From Hofstenia miamia (taxonomy: Eukaryota > Xenacoelomorpha > Acoela > Hofsteniidae), in the NCBI GenBank assembly GCA_900660155.1, contig CABFPE010000304.1, positions 77,087 to 141,086 of the forward strand: 64,000 bases of DNA, written 5' to 3'. Position numbers and translations under genes: made by a program. This document shows, in pieces, positions 47,301 to 59,426 of the stretch. Each line of letters starts with the position of its first letter. Position 1 is the stretch's first letter. Below the pieces are notes generated by a model that ran no database searches, was not told where the DNA came from, and saw nothing but the letters and a program-made list of their open reading frames with translations.

Positions 47301-48602
47301 TCTAGAAAATTTCACATTGTTGTTGAAAGATCTGATATAGAGCTGCAAGCGGTTCATATTTTCAGAAACAAACCACTTAAGGGTAATAACTTGAACCGTT
47401 TCCAACCGACAAAAGAGAACAAAAAATCCGTAAAAAGTAAAATGGAAAATTTGTTTGAATATTCATTTCAAAACTTAAATCATTTCAAATCAAAATGAAT
47501 ATTGATTCGTGAATTTGGGAAAACTTCACAACAACTTTTAATGAATTCTAAGTCATTGACAAATTTAATAAACATGAAATAGCGTATTAAGCCATTTGCA
47601 AGTCAAATATTACAAGCCGAGCCATTTATAATCCGAAGTGCTTGCAACTCTGATCTGATATTGCAAGCAGCACTTTTCAAACTATTATAACTACTTTTAT
47701 CAATGTTGATGTTTTCTATATATCAATTCTTTGCATAATTTTCATCAGTTTTCTCTTTCCAATGAATTTAAATTGTGAACCCTTCAGTTTTTTAGTTAGT
47801 ATTTTTTGTATGATAGTAAAAATATATAAAACTAAAAGTCGCATCATCAATCATTAGTTTACATTGATGCAGCAGTTAACCACATTTAGCTTTGAATAAT
47901 AGAGAAGTAAATAAACAATTAAATATATATAAAGACGAGCATATTTATTCCTCTATTAAGATTTATGTGACTTGTCAATCGGAAATCGTTCAGACACTGT
48001 GAGAATTCAAGTTTAGAAAAATTCAATGGTTCAAGCTTCTTAATTTTTATGCAATTCCGGCGGGCCAATTTTGATTATTATAAGCAACTTCTATTAATAT
48101 TATTTCTAGTTAGTTAAAATTAAGGAGAGATTCCAAAGAAATAAATATCATTATTATTCTAATTGCAATGCAGTGGTTTTGGCCGGAAATTATATCGGCC
48201 TCTCTTAAAATTTACAAATAGCTGCAGCCCACTAAATTGACGGCCCCACTTTGCCGGTAGCTGTATCCATCTCTTCATTGATCTGAAGTATACATCTTGG
48301 TATTGAAGCATGCTATTGTAGACGTACGTATATACTTAAATAGTGATACATGGAAATTAAATAAATGCTTCAAAATACCAATTGAATTATCCTTGCTGTA
48401 GTTTCACGTTCAATTTTTAAAGTAGTATAAATGTTCTAATGAATTCTGGCTGATAATAGACTTTCATTTTTTGTCCAATTCTTGAGAATTCTAATATGCA
48501 TTCAAGCAGGATTTACCGGGTTTCACTAGGACTATTTTAGGGTTAGAGTTAGGTTCTAAAGTATTCAGAAGAAGGGAAAGAACTACTTATCAACATTTTT
48601 GA
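46284..48602. other. no gene seen; two GC-rich patches and a TA repeat
   Basis: A GGCCGG-rich patch at 47190-47222 and another at 48178-48262 ('ggccgg', 'cggcctc', 'cggcccc') stand out. They could be the two ends of one decayed element, but I could not match them as inverted repeats. (TA)n lies at 47266-47297. Confidence 0.35.
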
Positions 48603-48785
48603 GAGTTTTTAAGAGCTTATAAAGATATTCGAAATATGAAAACACCAAGAAAGGGGCGTCTTCCTGTTGCTGACCAATTCAACGTGTCATTTCGCAAAAT
48701 GCTGACTTTGAGCAGCCTACGTCTATATGGTCTATCAACAGCTAAGATTATTTGTTACTCCAGTGGAGTTTTGCTTCCTCATTAA
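48603..48785 (+). other. coding-like frame, unrecognised
   Basis: Sixty open codons with unusually balanced composition: FLRAYKDIRNMKTPRKGRLP, VADQFNVSFRKMLTLSSLRL, YGLSTAKIICYSSGVLLPH, then TAA. The same frame continues coding-like for about 40 more codons with one further stop, to 48908. It may be a relic of a mobile element or an exon. No motif is recognised. Confidence 0.3.
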
Positions 48786-48908
48786 CTGAATGCTAGGAAT
48801 GCTGAGAATTTAAAACTTAAAGAAATGGAAATTTTCAAGTAATTCAGGCACAGAAATCCATGCACTTTACTACGCATGTTCAACATTACGTTCAAGCGCG
48901 TTTACCAA

Positions 48909-51639
48909 TAGTTCTGTTCATAACCCAGGATTTTCAAATGTCACAATAGACTTTTAGAAAATTGATTGAAAATGTAAAAAAAAACGTCTTGTCTATTAAA
49001 ATGACATTCCAGCTTATTTTAGATACCATTCTGTTTGAAATTCTCTAATTTATTGAAGAATGTAGGATAGCAAACTGATATTAAATTCACGCATAGCTTT
49101 GGCCAAAAAAATAAAATTATTGTTTTCCATAAATATAACAAGGAATTCACTGTAAGCATTTTGAATAGCAGAAAACTTCTAAAGCGTTTTCTTAAATTCT
49201 GCAAAACACAAAAATTGATTTTTTAAGTGATTTATTAAATTTTGATTGTAAAAATGTATACTTGGTACAATTCTGTTGAAATCATAATAGCTTGATTTCT
49301 TTTTTCTTAATTGATTTTCATTGAAATTTGAACACGTTTACTTGACCTAGCATTGTTTTTTATAATTGTTGAAAGTATAATATCACATATAGATTTCTCC
49401 AAACTTTGAATGACAAAGAATTAATTGAATTTAATCATTTTAGGAATTCTAATCATTAAGATACAGAATTTAGAATTGTATATGTACTTGAATTGCATAT
49501 TGACTCTCACTAATCATTTAATAATTCAGCTAGAACCAAATATTTCGTGATAAAAATTTAAAAGAATTGTGTTTTTTATAAATATGTTTTTCATCATCGT
49601 CATTTGAAAAGCACATCTTAGTAAAGTCTTATCTTGCATAGTGTACAATAATTTTTTTAAATGCCTTCTATAGTTGGCTGCAAAATGCACTGACGAAAGA
49701 ATTTAGCCCTTTTTGTTGAAATAAATTCTTGATCTGCAAATGAGGTCAAGGATAATTTTTCGTAAGAATGGCTAGTTGAGTGAGTATGTGAGAAAAGGCT
49801 GTAAAATGCTGGAATAAAGCTTAATTGATTTCATTTATGTAGTATCTTTGGAAATTATCCTTCATTAAAGATTATGTTTATGGCAATCAATCATCTATCA
49901 TTGATTCAGGCAATTCGATTTGATTATATTCGGGGGCATTAACTCGCAAAAGAAATCAATAAAAAAATTCTTCTCTGAATTAAACAATGGAAATAAAAGC
50001 TTTGTCAATTCCGTTAAAATGATCTTATATATAAGTGAGGCCTTATTGTAGGTAATGGAATATTGAATTTCTAAATCCACTTCAAAGCGCACCGCCTTTG
50101 GAATAAATTGCTCTTCATAAGTGTTCCTCAGGAAAATGCATTATTGTTAAATAGTTTATAACAAGTAATTCCGAAAAAAACATATTCTTTGGGGATTAAT
50201 TTACAGATGTTCTACACTACAATTTCGGTGAAACATTTTTTTGGATATTAAGAACATTCATTCATTAATTTCTCATTTCCGAATAATTTTTCAAAAAGTT
50301 TTGGCGCTTGCAATGTATTCTAGTTTAAAGAGCAGTTCTAATAATATGTTTTTCTTTTGAATGAATTTAGTAAATGCTTGTTTATTGCATTAAATATGTG
50401 TCCGCTTAAGGGCATATTTCCTAAGGCAATTTCCTCTAACCATTATGATTAATAAACTTATTATTGTTTCTATAATTTGAAAAAGTATGTTTCTAGCTGC
50501 AATAAACAATTTTTTTACGAATTTTATGCAAGTGAGTATTATCAATACACATATATATTATAACTGAAACAAATGAATTCATTATTTAAAAAACCGAAAA
50601 ATGACAAGAAATATAGTTACAATTCTATAATTGTAAAAAGCTAAATTGAAAATTGGTCTCAATAAATTGTATTTTTTTAGGCTTATTATAAAATACATGC
50701 TGGATGTGTCTGAACATTTTTGCATATCAGGGTTTGCATCTGCAATGCTGCCTCATGTTTATTGTAAAATATCTTGATACTTCTTATATACGTTTTACTT
50801 ACAAAATACTAAACTTGCTTGTTACAAAATTTAGAAAAAATGCATCCATGAATTTCAACTAACCGTAGCTGTTCCCAATTAATTTATAATAATTTATTAT
50901 GCAATGCAATTGAAAAAAATTAATATTCTCAACTGTTTTTAGAAAAAATTAATAATAAATTGGTACAGCATGTGATAAGTTGTTATACTGTATTACTTCG
51001 TCTGGTAATAGTTTGGCAATTTATGAGTTTTAATTTGAGTCACAATCATTGACTATTTTTTGGATTAATACATCCGCTCCTCTTTTTCAAAGTTAGCTAT
51101 CAACCAGAACAGGAAACCATTCTGTTACTTAGTAACAAATCGTTGACAAGCAGCGAAGTAAAAGTAAAGAAAACTTAACAATAAAACTTGGTAATTGGAA
51201 TGATATAAGCAGCTATGTATTAAATTCTAGGAAATTGGCGTTCTACTTCGTCTAACTGAAAAATACATTTTAATGCAATTGAATAAATTAAGGTATTCAA
51301 AATTCGCATCAAATTTCAAAAGAGCCTCCAATTATAAACATTGTCTAAGAACTTGTGAAATTTCGTTTTAGACTAATTTTTACATTTATTAAGCAATTTA
51401 TTTTTTTTGCTTTTACGACATTTGATGAAGAAAAATGGATTTCACTGCAAGCGATTCCATTTTGAGTTCATACAATGTACTATGTTGCTTAAGAAATTGC
51501 TTTTTGAAAGCATCAATCAGTGGATTTTGTAAACATTTTCAACTCCTTGCAAATTTTACGAATATTAAGTCAATGCCAAATTGCAATTATATTTGTGATG
51601 GCATTTACTTGGAAGTTATTACCCTGTGAATAAACCTTA
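48909..51639. other. AT-rich stretch, no gene seen
   Basis: No coding-like frame longer than expected by chance and no recognisable repeat. Confidence 0.45.
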
Positions 51640-53168
51640 CCACAAATTTAAACCAGAGTTTGAATTGAGTTGGGCCTAAAGTTGGGTCTGGCTGGGCTTG
51701 GACCGGATTTTCGTCATAGCAATTTGGGCCGGCCTTTGCCCTAATGTTTTAATTGATATTTGAAATATAAGAAAAGATTCGCTTGAATACATACAATTGA
51801 CAAAAAAACATTCTCGTTAAATTTAATTAACCCTAAATAAAAAAAATTATTATTATAATGACTCTAAATACCAATATTTTTCATCTTATAATATTCAGAC
51901 TACGTGAGTATGCTTAGCGCCTTGTTGCAAGCATACATTTAAAAATTAATAAACAAAACAAACATATTATCTATATTTACTACTTCTTATTTTAAGGGAT
52001 ATATTACTTGAATATGCAGGAAAGTATTTTTGTCCTTAAAACATTACATAAATTGTTCTAGTAAAAGAAATTAACAAGATTTTAAATGAAATTCGTGTAA
52101 AAACTTGTCAACATTGTTTAGTGAAACTCCAGGAGTTTGTAAGAAAATGTTAAAATACATATACAAATTGAAAAACAGGCAGACTTCATTTTCATATAGA
52201 ATTAAATTTTAAGGAATGTTTGGATTAAAGAGAAGCAGAATATAATTGCTCTTGTTGTCGTTACCTTTTCTTAAGGTTTGTTTATATGCAAACGGCTAAT
52301 TGCAATAATCGATTTCAGTGGAAAATTAGCAGTTAAGTTTTGTCATTCCCAGTTAAAAATAAATTATCTGGAGATTAAACATATTGATAAATCGCTGCCA
52401 GTTATGCCAACAATCGCCATTATGTCACTTAAAATTACAATACTATCCATGGAAACATTTTTATATGTTTTCCATAAAACTCTAAGCAAAAGCTTAAAAT
52501 ATTAGCAGTTTCATTCATAAAAAATGGAGACACATATAGAATAAATTTTTAAGGAATTTTGGATAAGAGTAGCAGAATATAAATGCCCTTATCTCAGTGC
52601 AAAATTGACAATTATGTTTTGTCATGCCCAGTTAAAATATCTGAAGATTAAACATATTGATAAATCGTTGTCAGTAATGCCAATTTCTAAGCAATTTAAG
52701 ATTAATCTATGGACAAATTTAAAACAATTTAAAAAAAATTGTTTTCATTGGTAACAGTTGTGAAAATAGATATTCAATAATATTTGGTAGTCAAATGTAG
52801 TCATTTACATGGGGGCTCGCATCTGCTTCACGAAGGGTTGAACTCCTTAGCCCCAGGATTACGAACCTATATGACATGTTCATTGTATTAAGGTTAACAA
52901 TGCAATTTGAATTTCAACAGAATTGAATTTACATTGTTGACAGACTAAAGCGGAATGCATAAACAAATATTAACCAATACATTATGCAAATTATCCAATC
53001 AAATTCATAGTGTAGTGCTTATGGGTCTCTATGAGGCATAACATACTATTAGTGGCGTAAAAGAAAAATAATTTGGGCCGGGCTTGGGCCGAATAATTGG
53101 TAGTTTGAAATGGGCCGGGCTTGGGCCTAAATAATCGGCGCAGTTTCAACTTTGATTTAAACAAAACA
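51640..53168. mobile_element. 1.5-kb element with GGGCC-rich ends, probably non-autonomous hAT
   Basis: The left flank (51644-51742) carries TTTAAACCAGAGTTTGAA followed by several TTGGGCC/TGGGCTTGG words. The right flank (53071-53168) carries repeated GGGCCGGGCTTGGGCC and then the inverted TTCAACTTTGATTTAAA. The outer inverted pair matches about 14 of 18 bases. Tandem GGGCC-type subterminal repeats behind short inverted ends are typical of some hAT elements. No transposase is readable inside. The interior holds a diverged direct repeat and a GC-rich hairpin-like segment at 52810-52855. Confidence 0.45.
52193..52684. repeat. diverged direct duplication inside the GGGCC element
   Basis: 52193-52411 and 52532-52684 share 'catatagaat.aaatttttaaggaa.t.ttggat', 'gcagaatataa', 'ttttgtcatgcccagttaaaa', 'ctg.agattaaacatattgataaatcg' and 'cagt.atgcc'. 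The second copy lacks about 60 bp of the first. The copies lie in the same orientation. Confidence 0.7.
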
Positions 53169-53474
53169 CAACTGAAAAAAAATTTTTATTTTTAATTCGA
53201 TTACATTTACAATTTCATCCAAAAGTAATATTACGACTTTTTTACGTAGTATTTTTTGTAGGTGGTTCTGAGAGTTCTTGAAGCAAAAAACTATTCCAAA
53301 TTTTCCTATACATTTCTTTTCCTTTTTGAATTTACGGCTTTATTATAAAGAATTTATTCATCCATGGGATTCGAACCTAACATTATCATATTCACATAAG
53401 CAGGCACGAATAATTTTTTGATTGACATCATGATTGCAGTTATAGAAGGTTAACGATGCTTTCTTATTCCCATT

Positions 53475-54005
53475 TCAAGATTTATCTGTTAATGTGCCAC
53501 TATTGACTGAAAATACGAAGTATTTTTTTACTATTTTATTTCCCGATAAATTTATTTACTATAGCTCAAGTAAAAAAAAGAGACCACATTATAAACCATT
53601 TTTGATAACAAACGAAGGACAAATAGAGGCTTATAAAATATATTTGAAAATATAATTGTCTCAGCTTGTAACCTGATGACAAAGTTATTTGACAAGTTTA
53701 CCATGCAAAGAGTGACACGCAGATAAACGTCTTGAAACTGAATCCATTAAACGAACTCTAACTTTTTGAGTTTTTTGGTATTGCAAATCAAGGATGTAAC
53801 TCTTTAATTCTTTCAGATTTGTGGGATTTTCTCGATAAAATCCCTCATAATCTGCCAAACATGCATTGAAATTAAAATATAATGTGAAAAGTGGTCACTT
53901 TTCTTATTTGAGCTATAAAATCAGAAATTTGACTCGGGTGAAAATGAAAAATACGATTATATACCAATGTTTATCCCTACCCTCTTCTGCATCACCACGT
54001 TCCAT
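53475..54005 (-). CDS. small split gene, 68 codons, unrecognised
   Basis: Three pieces on the - strand fit together. The first, 54005-53981 (25 bp), starts with ATG and has donor gtaggg. The second, 53851-53702 (150 bp), has acceptor 'tttggcag' and donor gtaaac. The third, 53506-53475 (32 bp), has acceptor 'gtattttcag' and ends in TGA. Both junctions are phase 1 and create Asp and Val codons. The product MERGDAEED-YEGFYRENPT, NLKELKSYILDLQYQKTQKV, RVRLMDSVSRRLSACHSLH, VNSGTLTDKS is charged and largely helical, with no signal or membrane segment. An AG just before the ATG ('tttatgtttag') means that the first piece could also be an internal exon of a longer gene. AATAAA at 53353-53358 (- strand) lies about 117 nt downstream. 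Hand-built model. Confidence 0.4.
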
Positions 54006-55758
54006 CTAAACATAAAAATTATGAAAATTTAAAAAACATATATAAACACACATTTTGAGATAACTATAATAATTCAATTGGTAATATGCAAGAAAGAAGT
54101 CAAAATTTGCATCTTGTTTGATTAAATTTTGTCAATTAAATCTGAGTCGCCCATCAACACACATGTACAGTAAATGTTAAGTACATGAATGAGCTCATAT
54201 TTTCGCTACAAAAACAAAAGTTTTGGTGAAGGTTTTTTCCTATTCTAGTTATAACATGTAAATAAAACCTAGACCATGTGCCATATACCACCCTTCAAAC
54301 TATTCAAAATGAATATTGGAATTACTTTCATGATATTGCATTCAAATATGAAAACTTTTCCAGCAATTTTTTCACAATTACTCCAAACTATGTGTTAAAA
54401 TACCTTTTGTATCAGATGTATAAACAAATTAAGCTAGCCACATGAAGGTATGCTCACTTGCACACTTACTTTTAGACTTGGAAATCCATTGTTAATTAGT
54501 TTAAATTTAATGCTCTGAATTAGAATAGGTATAAAGAAATTTTTCGTCTGATTAATAGATGCTGTTCCAAGTGCGTTCTTGAAAGTTTATTGTTTTACAT
54601 CTGAATATTCAATTTATATCCAATGTAATACAATGTCTCTATTCATACTTCTAACGGTTGAAGAGTTAGGATCCATTAAGTTTACGAACCTTTTCTTGAG
54701 CAATCTAACTCCAAATTATAACGTTTAAACGTTGAATTGTTCACAAAGCAAATGTAATGTTGGAAGTGGAATAAAAAACATCAAAATGGCAATATATATG
54801 TAGACTGAAATTAAACAAAATGTGTACCTTACAACGTCTTATAAATTATTTCAATTGTATAAGAGCAATTTTAAATAATATAATTTTAATAATTATTTTT
54901 GCATTTTCTATTAAGGAAACTTCCCCTGCTGACTTAATGAGATCATGCCAATATATAAAGTCAATCAAGGTTTAATAAAAAAAGCAAAATTCGAAAAACT
55001 AAAACACAACGCTCTCCTTACTAGTGTGAGAAATAAGAAATTGAATACAAAATTTCAAACCTGAATCAATTGCAATCGTCGATTTCTTTAATACAAAGAC
55101 AACAATTTGTTCTATCTGATAGCAGTTTTAATATATGCGTAAGACTTATTATTCTCTAAAAGTATCATTCAAGTTAAAGGAAATCTTGAATACATGTGCA
55201 ACATATCAAACATAACATTGTTTCAACCCACTGTTAAAGAACTTAGAAACCCAAACATTAGAACCACAAAGTATAGCTGGAATTCTTTTACAAGTAGTAG
55301 ATTAGTAAGTGAAAAATTTTATTAATTGTCAAAATGCACGTACATAGTAAAACTGCATAAATCTCTTACATATTTATAGCACAAATATATTTAGAAAATC
55401 AAATATCATCCTTTATCCGCATGCGTAGCGTAAAATTAGTTTACTAACAAGCGGCTTTCGTATTAATCAGGAAGTTGGTTGCAATTAGATAAAAAAGTTC
55501 ATTAAAACTCTTAAAATTGTATTTCTAGAGGATGTTTTATAGTAAAGGCATATACATGAATGACGATAAGTTTTCAGTTATTGTATATACCAACATATTA
55601 ATTAGTACGTGCATATAAATTGATGAATATCTTTTACCAAATTTTAATGATATATAATTTCTGTTAATGAGACCACATCCCTTTCTCACAAGGTAAAGCG
55701 AAATCAATGTAAGAACGATTATAATTCAACAAATTAGACGAATTTTAAGGAAATACAG

Positions 55759-55791
<33 letters not shown>

Positions 55792-55829
55792 CATTAATAT
55801 TTATGTATTAGGGATATGCGGATGTTATA
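54006..55829. other. AT-rich stretch, no gene seen
   Basis: Contains (TA)n at 55763-55790. Otherwise nothing recognisable. Confidence 0.4.
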
Positions 55830-56260
55830 TTTGGTTGACAAAAAAGTTTCGGCGGTTCTTAGAATACTGATTTTATAAATTAAGAATTCTACGTAATTGA
55901 TTGCTTAGCTATTTGTTTGGCTCAAATCATGATGCTGATTAAAACACATAAATAATTTTTTTTGAATAATTTAATGATCTCATCCCAATTCGGCTTGGTG
56001 GCGGTTCACTACAAAATTGATTTGAGAATCTTTGTAGTGGAAATCAATCAGTTGTAAATTTTGAAAGATCCACGGATTTTGATAGAAAAGTCCTGGAAAA
56101 TAGAAAAAGGACATTCTCATACATCAAGGCGAGCAGCTGGAAACTTTATGGAATAATCTCAGCACAGTTACTCAACACTTGAAAGAATCAGGCTACAATA
56201 AAAGAGGGCGACTCACCGATTTTCAGTAGAAATGTGATAAAAAACATCTCATATCAAAAC
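55830..56260 (+). mobile_element. mariner 5' fragment
   Basis: After a TA (55828-55829) the sequence TTTGGTTGACAAAAAAGTTT starts as a classical mariner terminal inverted repeat does (T-T-G-G-T/C-T-G-x-C-A-A-A-A-A-A-G-T). Downstream, broken frames give GNQSVVNFERS (about 56035-56070) and LSTVTQHLKESGYNKRGRL (about 56150-56215), the H-T-H part of the mariner DNA-binding domain (usual form: S-x-S-T-V-x-x-H-L-K-x-x-G). The catalytic part and right end are missing. The fragment runs into (TA)n and the gap region. Confidence 0.7.
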
Positions 56261-56273
56261 TTATGTATTGCCT

Positions 56274-56276
<3 letters not shown>

Positions 56277-56310
<34 letters not shown>
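56277..56310. repeat. (TA)n microsatellite beside a gap
   Basis: About 17 AT units. A second short TA tract resumes right after the N run, so the real repeat spans the gap. Confidence 0.9.
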
Positions 56311-56312
<2 letters not shown>

Positions 56313-56313
<1 letters not shown>

Positions 56314-56553
56314 AAGTTAACTTCCTTACAATAGCTTAATTTTGTAGTATTTTTATGATATTTGTATTCGAATGTTTTCCCAATTTTTTTAGCAACAANN
56401 NNNNNNNNNNNNNNNNNNNNNNNNNNNNNNNNNNNNNNNNNNNNNNNNNNNNNNNNATATATATATAAAAGTTAACTTCCTTACAATAGCTTAATTTTGT
56501 AGTATTTTTATGATATTTGTATTCGAATGTTTTCCCAATTTTTTTAGCAACAA
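56313..56553. repeat. 86-bp duplication around a 58-N gap
   Basis: 56313-56398 and 56468-56553 are identical, separated by N at 56399-56456 and a short TA tract. This is an uncollapsed contig overlap, not a biological repeat. Confidence 0.85.
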
Positions 56554-59089
56554 TTTGTCATTTAGATTAATTAATCAAATAAATTTCAAATAAAATAACA
56601 AGTCTCAGATTATTGATATGAAGTAAATGTATCTTGTTGTATTCTATTAGCTTCTTGTAATGAACTCACTGGGTATGCATTCGGACTCTTTTCATACAAC
56701 TAACTGAGAATGTTTACCAGCTGATGTTGAAATGGGGAACAATTGGAAAGAAATAGTTCGTCAATTTAAGTAAAAAGACATGAAAAATACATGAATATTT
56801 TAGCACCATTTGAAAAACATTTTAAACCCATAAATTGACATCTTCCACTCATACATCAAATTTCAAAATTTTAATATGAAAAGTTTCAAAATCAGATAAT
56901 AAGATACATGCGGATTTTATACATGATGACGTCAATGAAAGCTATTCAAAGGCAGCTATAGTTACTTTGAAACGAAAAGATCCGATAATTTTCTCAAGAT
57001 CATTCAGCAAAACTGACGAATCAGTAAGTAAATCAGCAGCTGGAGTGAATTGGAAATTAACAAGCAATGTATAGTATGATGCTACTCATACATACAAGGC
57101 AACATGATAATAAGATAGGGTTTCTGATCTGAGTAATTGCAAAGTTGATTCTTAGATCGATTCAAAAAACGAAGACTTTGCGGGTTAGATGAAATACCTA
57201 ACTTGCTCCAATTCTCCCCATCTTAAAAATCAGTCAAATTTGGCATGTCAAACTAAATTTGCTTCGTGTGGATTGCATCAAAAAAACAGGTGGTGAAAAT
57301 GTCTTCATTGTTATGTAATGGATAAAAACTTTTGTCTTCCGCATTATTTAGTTTTCATATTATAGTAATAGAAAACTAGTAGCAATTTTCAAAAGCCTCA
57401 ATTGCAAGTTCCAACCGGCGTTTGTCCAATATAAACTGTTTTCTTGATATTGCATTCAGCACATAGTGCCAAATTCTACATACATATTACAAAACTAACA
57501 TTTTCAATTTCAAAACGATTATAAAAATGTATTCCGACATGAAGAGGATCCAATACAATAAATATTTAAACAAAAATTAAATTGATTCTGTAACTTCCAT
57601 TTAACCACTTAATTACTTTTTTCATAACAGATGTTATCGGGTTGTGAAAACACTTCAATTTGTTTCAGCGCTATAACAATAAGTAGAAAACAGAAACTTG
57701 AAATTAAAAACTGCAAATATAAAATGTGTACTCTAACATGTGCGTTGTTCTAAAAATCACTATTTTTTTGCATCATATGAAGTATTCTTAACGTTTTAAC
57801 AACAAGATAAAACCAGTTGTGAAATACAGTACACTTAACGAAATATTTGTTCATTGCATTTTTACAATGGAATAAGGAAATGATTTAATTGATTTCATTT
57901 CGATTTAACACAGTCATTTTTCAAGGTAAATAAATTTGATGCATAAATCAACTCAAACGAAATTTTAAATCACAAATTTGACTAGCGCTTCTTTTTGAAC
58001 TACAAATTTCATGAAGCAAGAGATTAAAGTGGATAACGTTCTAATCATACTTGATGCCAAACAATCGAAGCAAAGGTTAATATTTAGCAACATGACACAA
58101 CATTTTCTTAAAGTTTAGCTAAGCATCTATATTAATTTCATGTTTGCACTACACAATGACTTTTCATATGTTCAGACATATGGCTTAGAGGAGTAAAAAA
58201 ACAGAACATAATTTATTGAGATCAGAAAGTGAAACTTTTGAATATAGAGGTTCTTTTGTATCCAATCGAAAACCAGTTGTAAATTTTTTCAAATTTGGCA
58301 TTTGCACTCAATCAGGGTGTGATCAACGGAGGAAACGGAAGGGGTCCTTCCCACTGATTGCAATGACTTACTAACCTACACCATTTCAAAAAGTTTTCAA
58401 ATTGCCATTCAGAAAGCCAAATTGTATTAAGGAATTCCCAAACAATAATTCAGAAAGTCTAATTGTGATTCAGAATGCCCAAATTATAATTCAGATTAGC
58501 TTACTACCAGGCTATATTTTTTCAAATTAAAAATTTTGTAGTAATAATGATTAACATTAATAGCAATAGTATCTATTTCTGACAGCACGGTACGAACAAT
58601 TCACCACTCTGGTTTTAGACTATAGCCACGCCCTTGCTCGCACTACTACCGAAATTTGAAATCTTTCATTTACAAGGTAAAAATACAGCCAGCACTAAGT
58701 ACGATAACAACTTAATTAAGCGAACATTGAACCAATGAACGTTGTATTGCGGGGAATTCTAGAGCATAAATCTGACTCCTAAATGATGCAGACTTTGGAA
58801 TTAGTTTTTTATAAATGACTGATTTAATTCAATTTTGTATGTTTTGACAATTCCAAAATAATTCATAAATTTGCTTTTTTTTCCCGTTGTATTACGGTTA
58901 CGGTTATCAATTTCAGAACTCAAAATATCTTTTTTGTTATTCGCAGAGCTGAATTATGGAAACAAGTACATATCCAAAAAAGAAAAATTCAATAATTTCT
59001 ATATTGCAGCAATATTATAGTTTTCATATGCTAAGAGATCACTGCTTTTAATACATCTAGTATTCTATGAATACCAGATTGCGGTATGA
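56554..59089. other. AT-rich stretch, no gene seen
   Basis: Slightly GC-richer patches at 58310-58365 and 58580-58660 look like interspersed-repeat scraps without definable ends. Confidence 0.4.
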
Positions 59090-59370
59090 GATCATTATAG
59101 AAGTTACGTTTGCCTTCATATTATAGTACAAGAAGTGGCCAACACTCCCTTCATTGATGCCCTGGTTATTTTGGACTGTCTCACCTTAACCCAAACTACA
59201 AACACACTAACCCACTGGGACTCTGATCTGTACTGCAATAAATTTGCCAGAATATTTTAAAAATTATCAAATGCTTTAACTAATGAAACGCGCATTGGAT
59301 ATATGAGGAAAATATTAATATCATGTAAATCAAATTGGAGTTTTGTTCTAGAAAAATGGTTTAGTAAATA
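59090..59370 (+). other. coding-like frame with one stop, unrecognised
   Basis: A + frame opens after a TGA and reads QEVANTPFIDALVILDCLTL (from 59129), TQTTNTLTHWDSDLYCNKFA, RIF, a TAA at 59258-59260, and then on in the same frame KLSNALTNETRIGYMRKILI, SCKSNWSFVLEKWFSK. 'cttcatattatag' before 59127 could be an acceptor, and GATCT|gtactg at 59231-59232 a weak donor. It is either an exon of the gene that follows or a decayed reading frame. Confidence 0.3.
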
Positions 59371-59426
59371 ATTGGAAATTTATTACTGAAAATGCGAGTG
59401 GGCACAAAGGAACATTCTGTTTTCAG

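Noticed and set aside
53366-53378. tRNA B-box-like word (GGTTCGAATCC on the - strand)
   Set aside because: No paired T stem, acceptor stem or A box in register, so neither a tRNA gene nor a definable tRNA-derived SINE.
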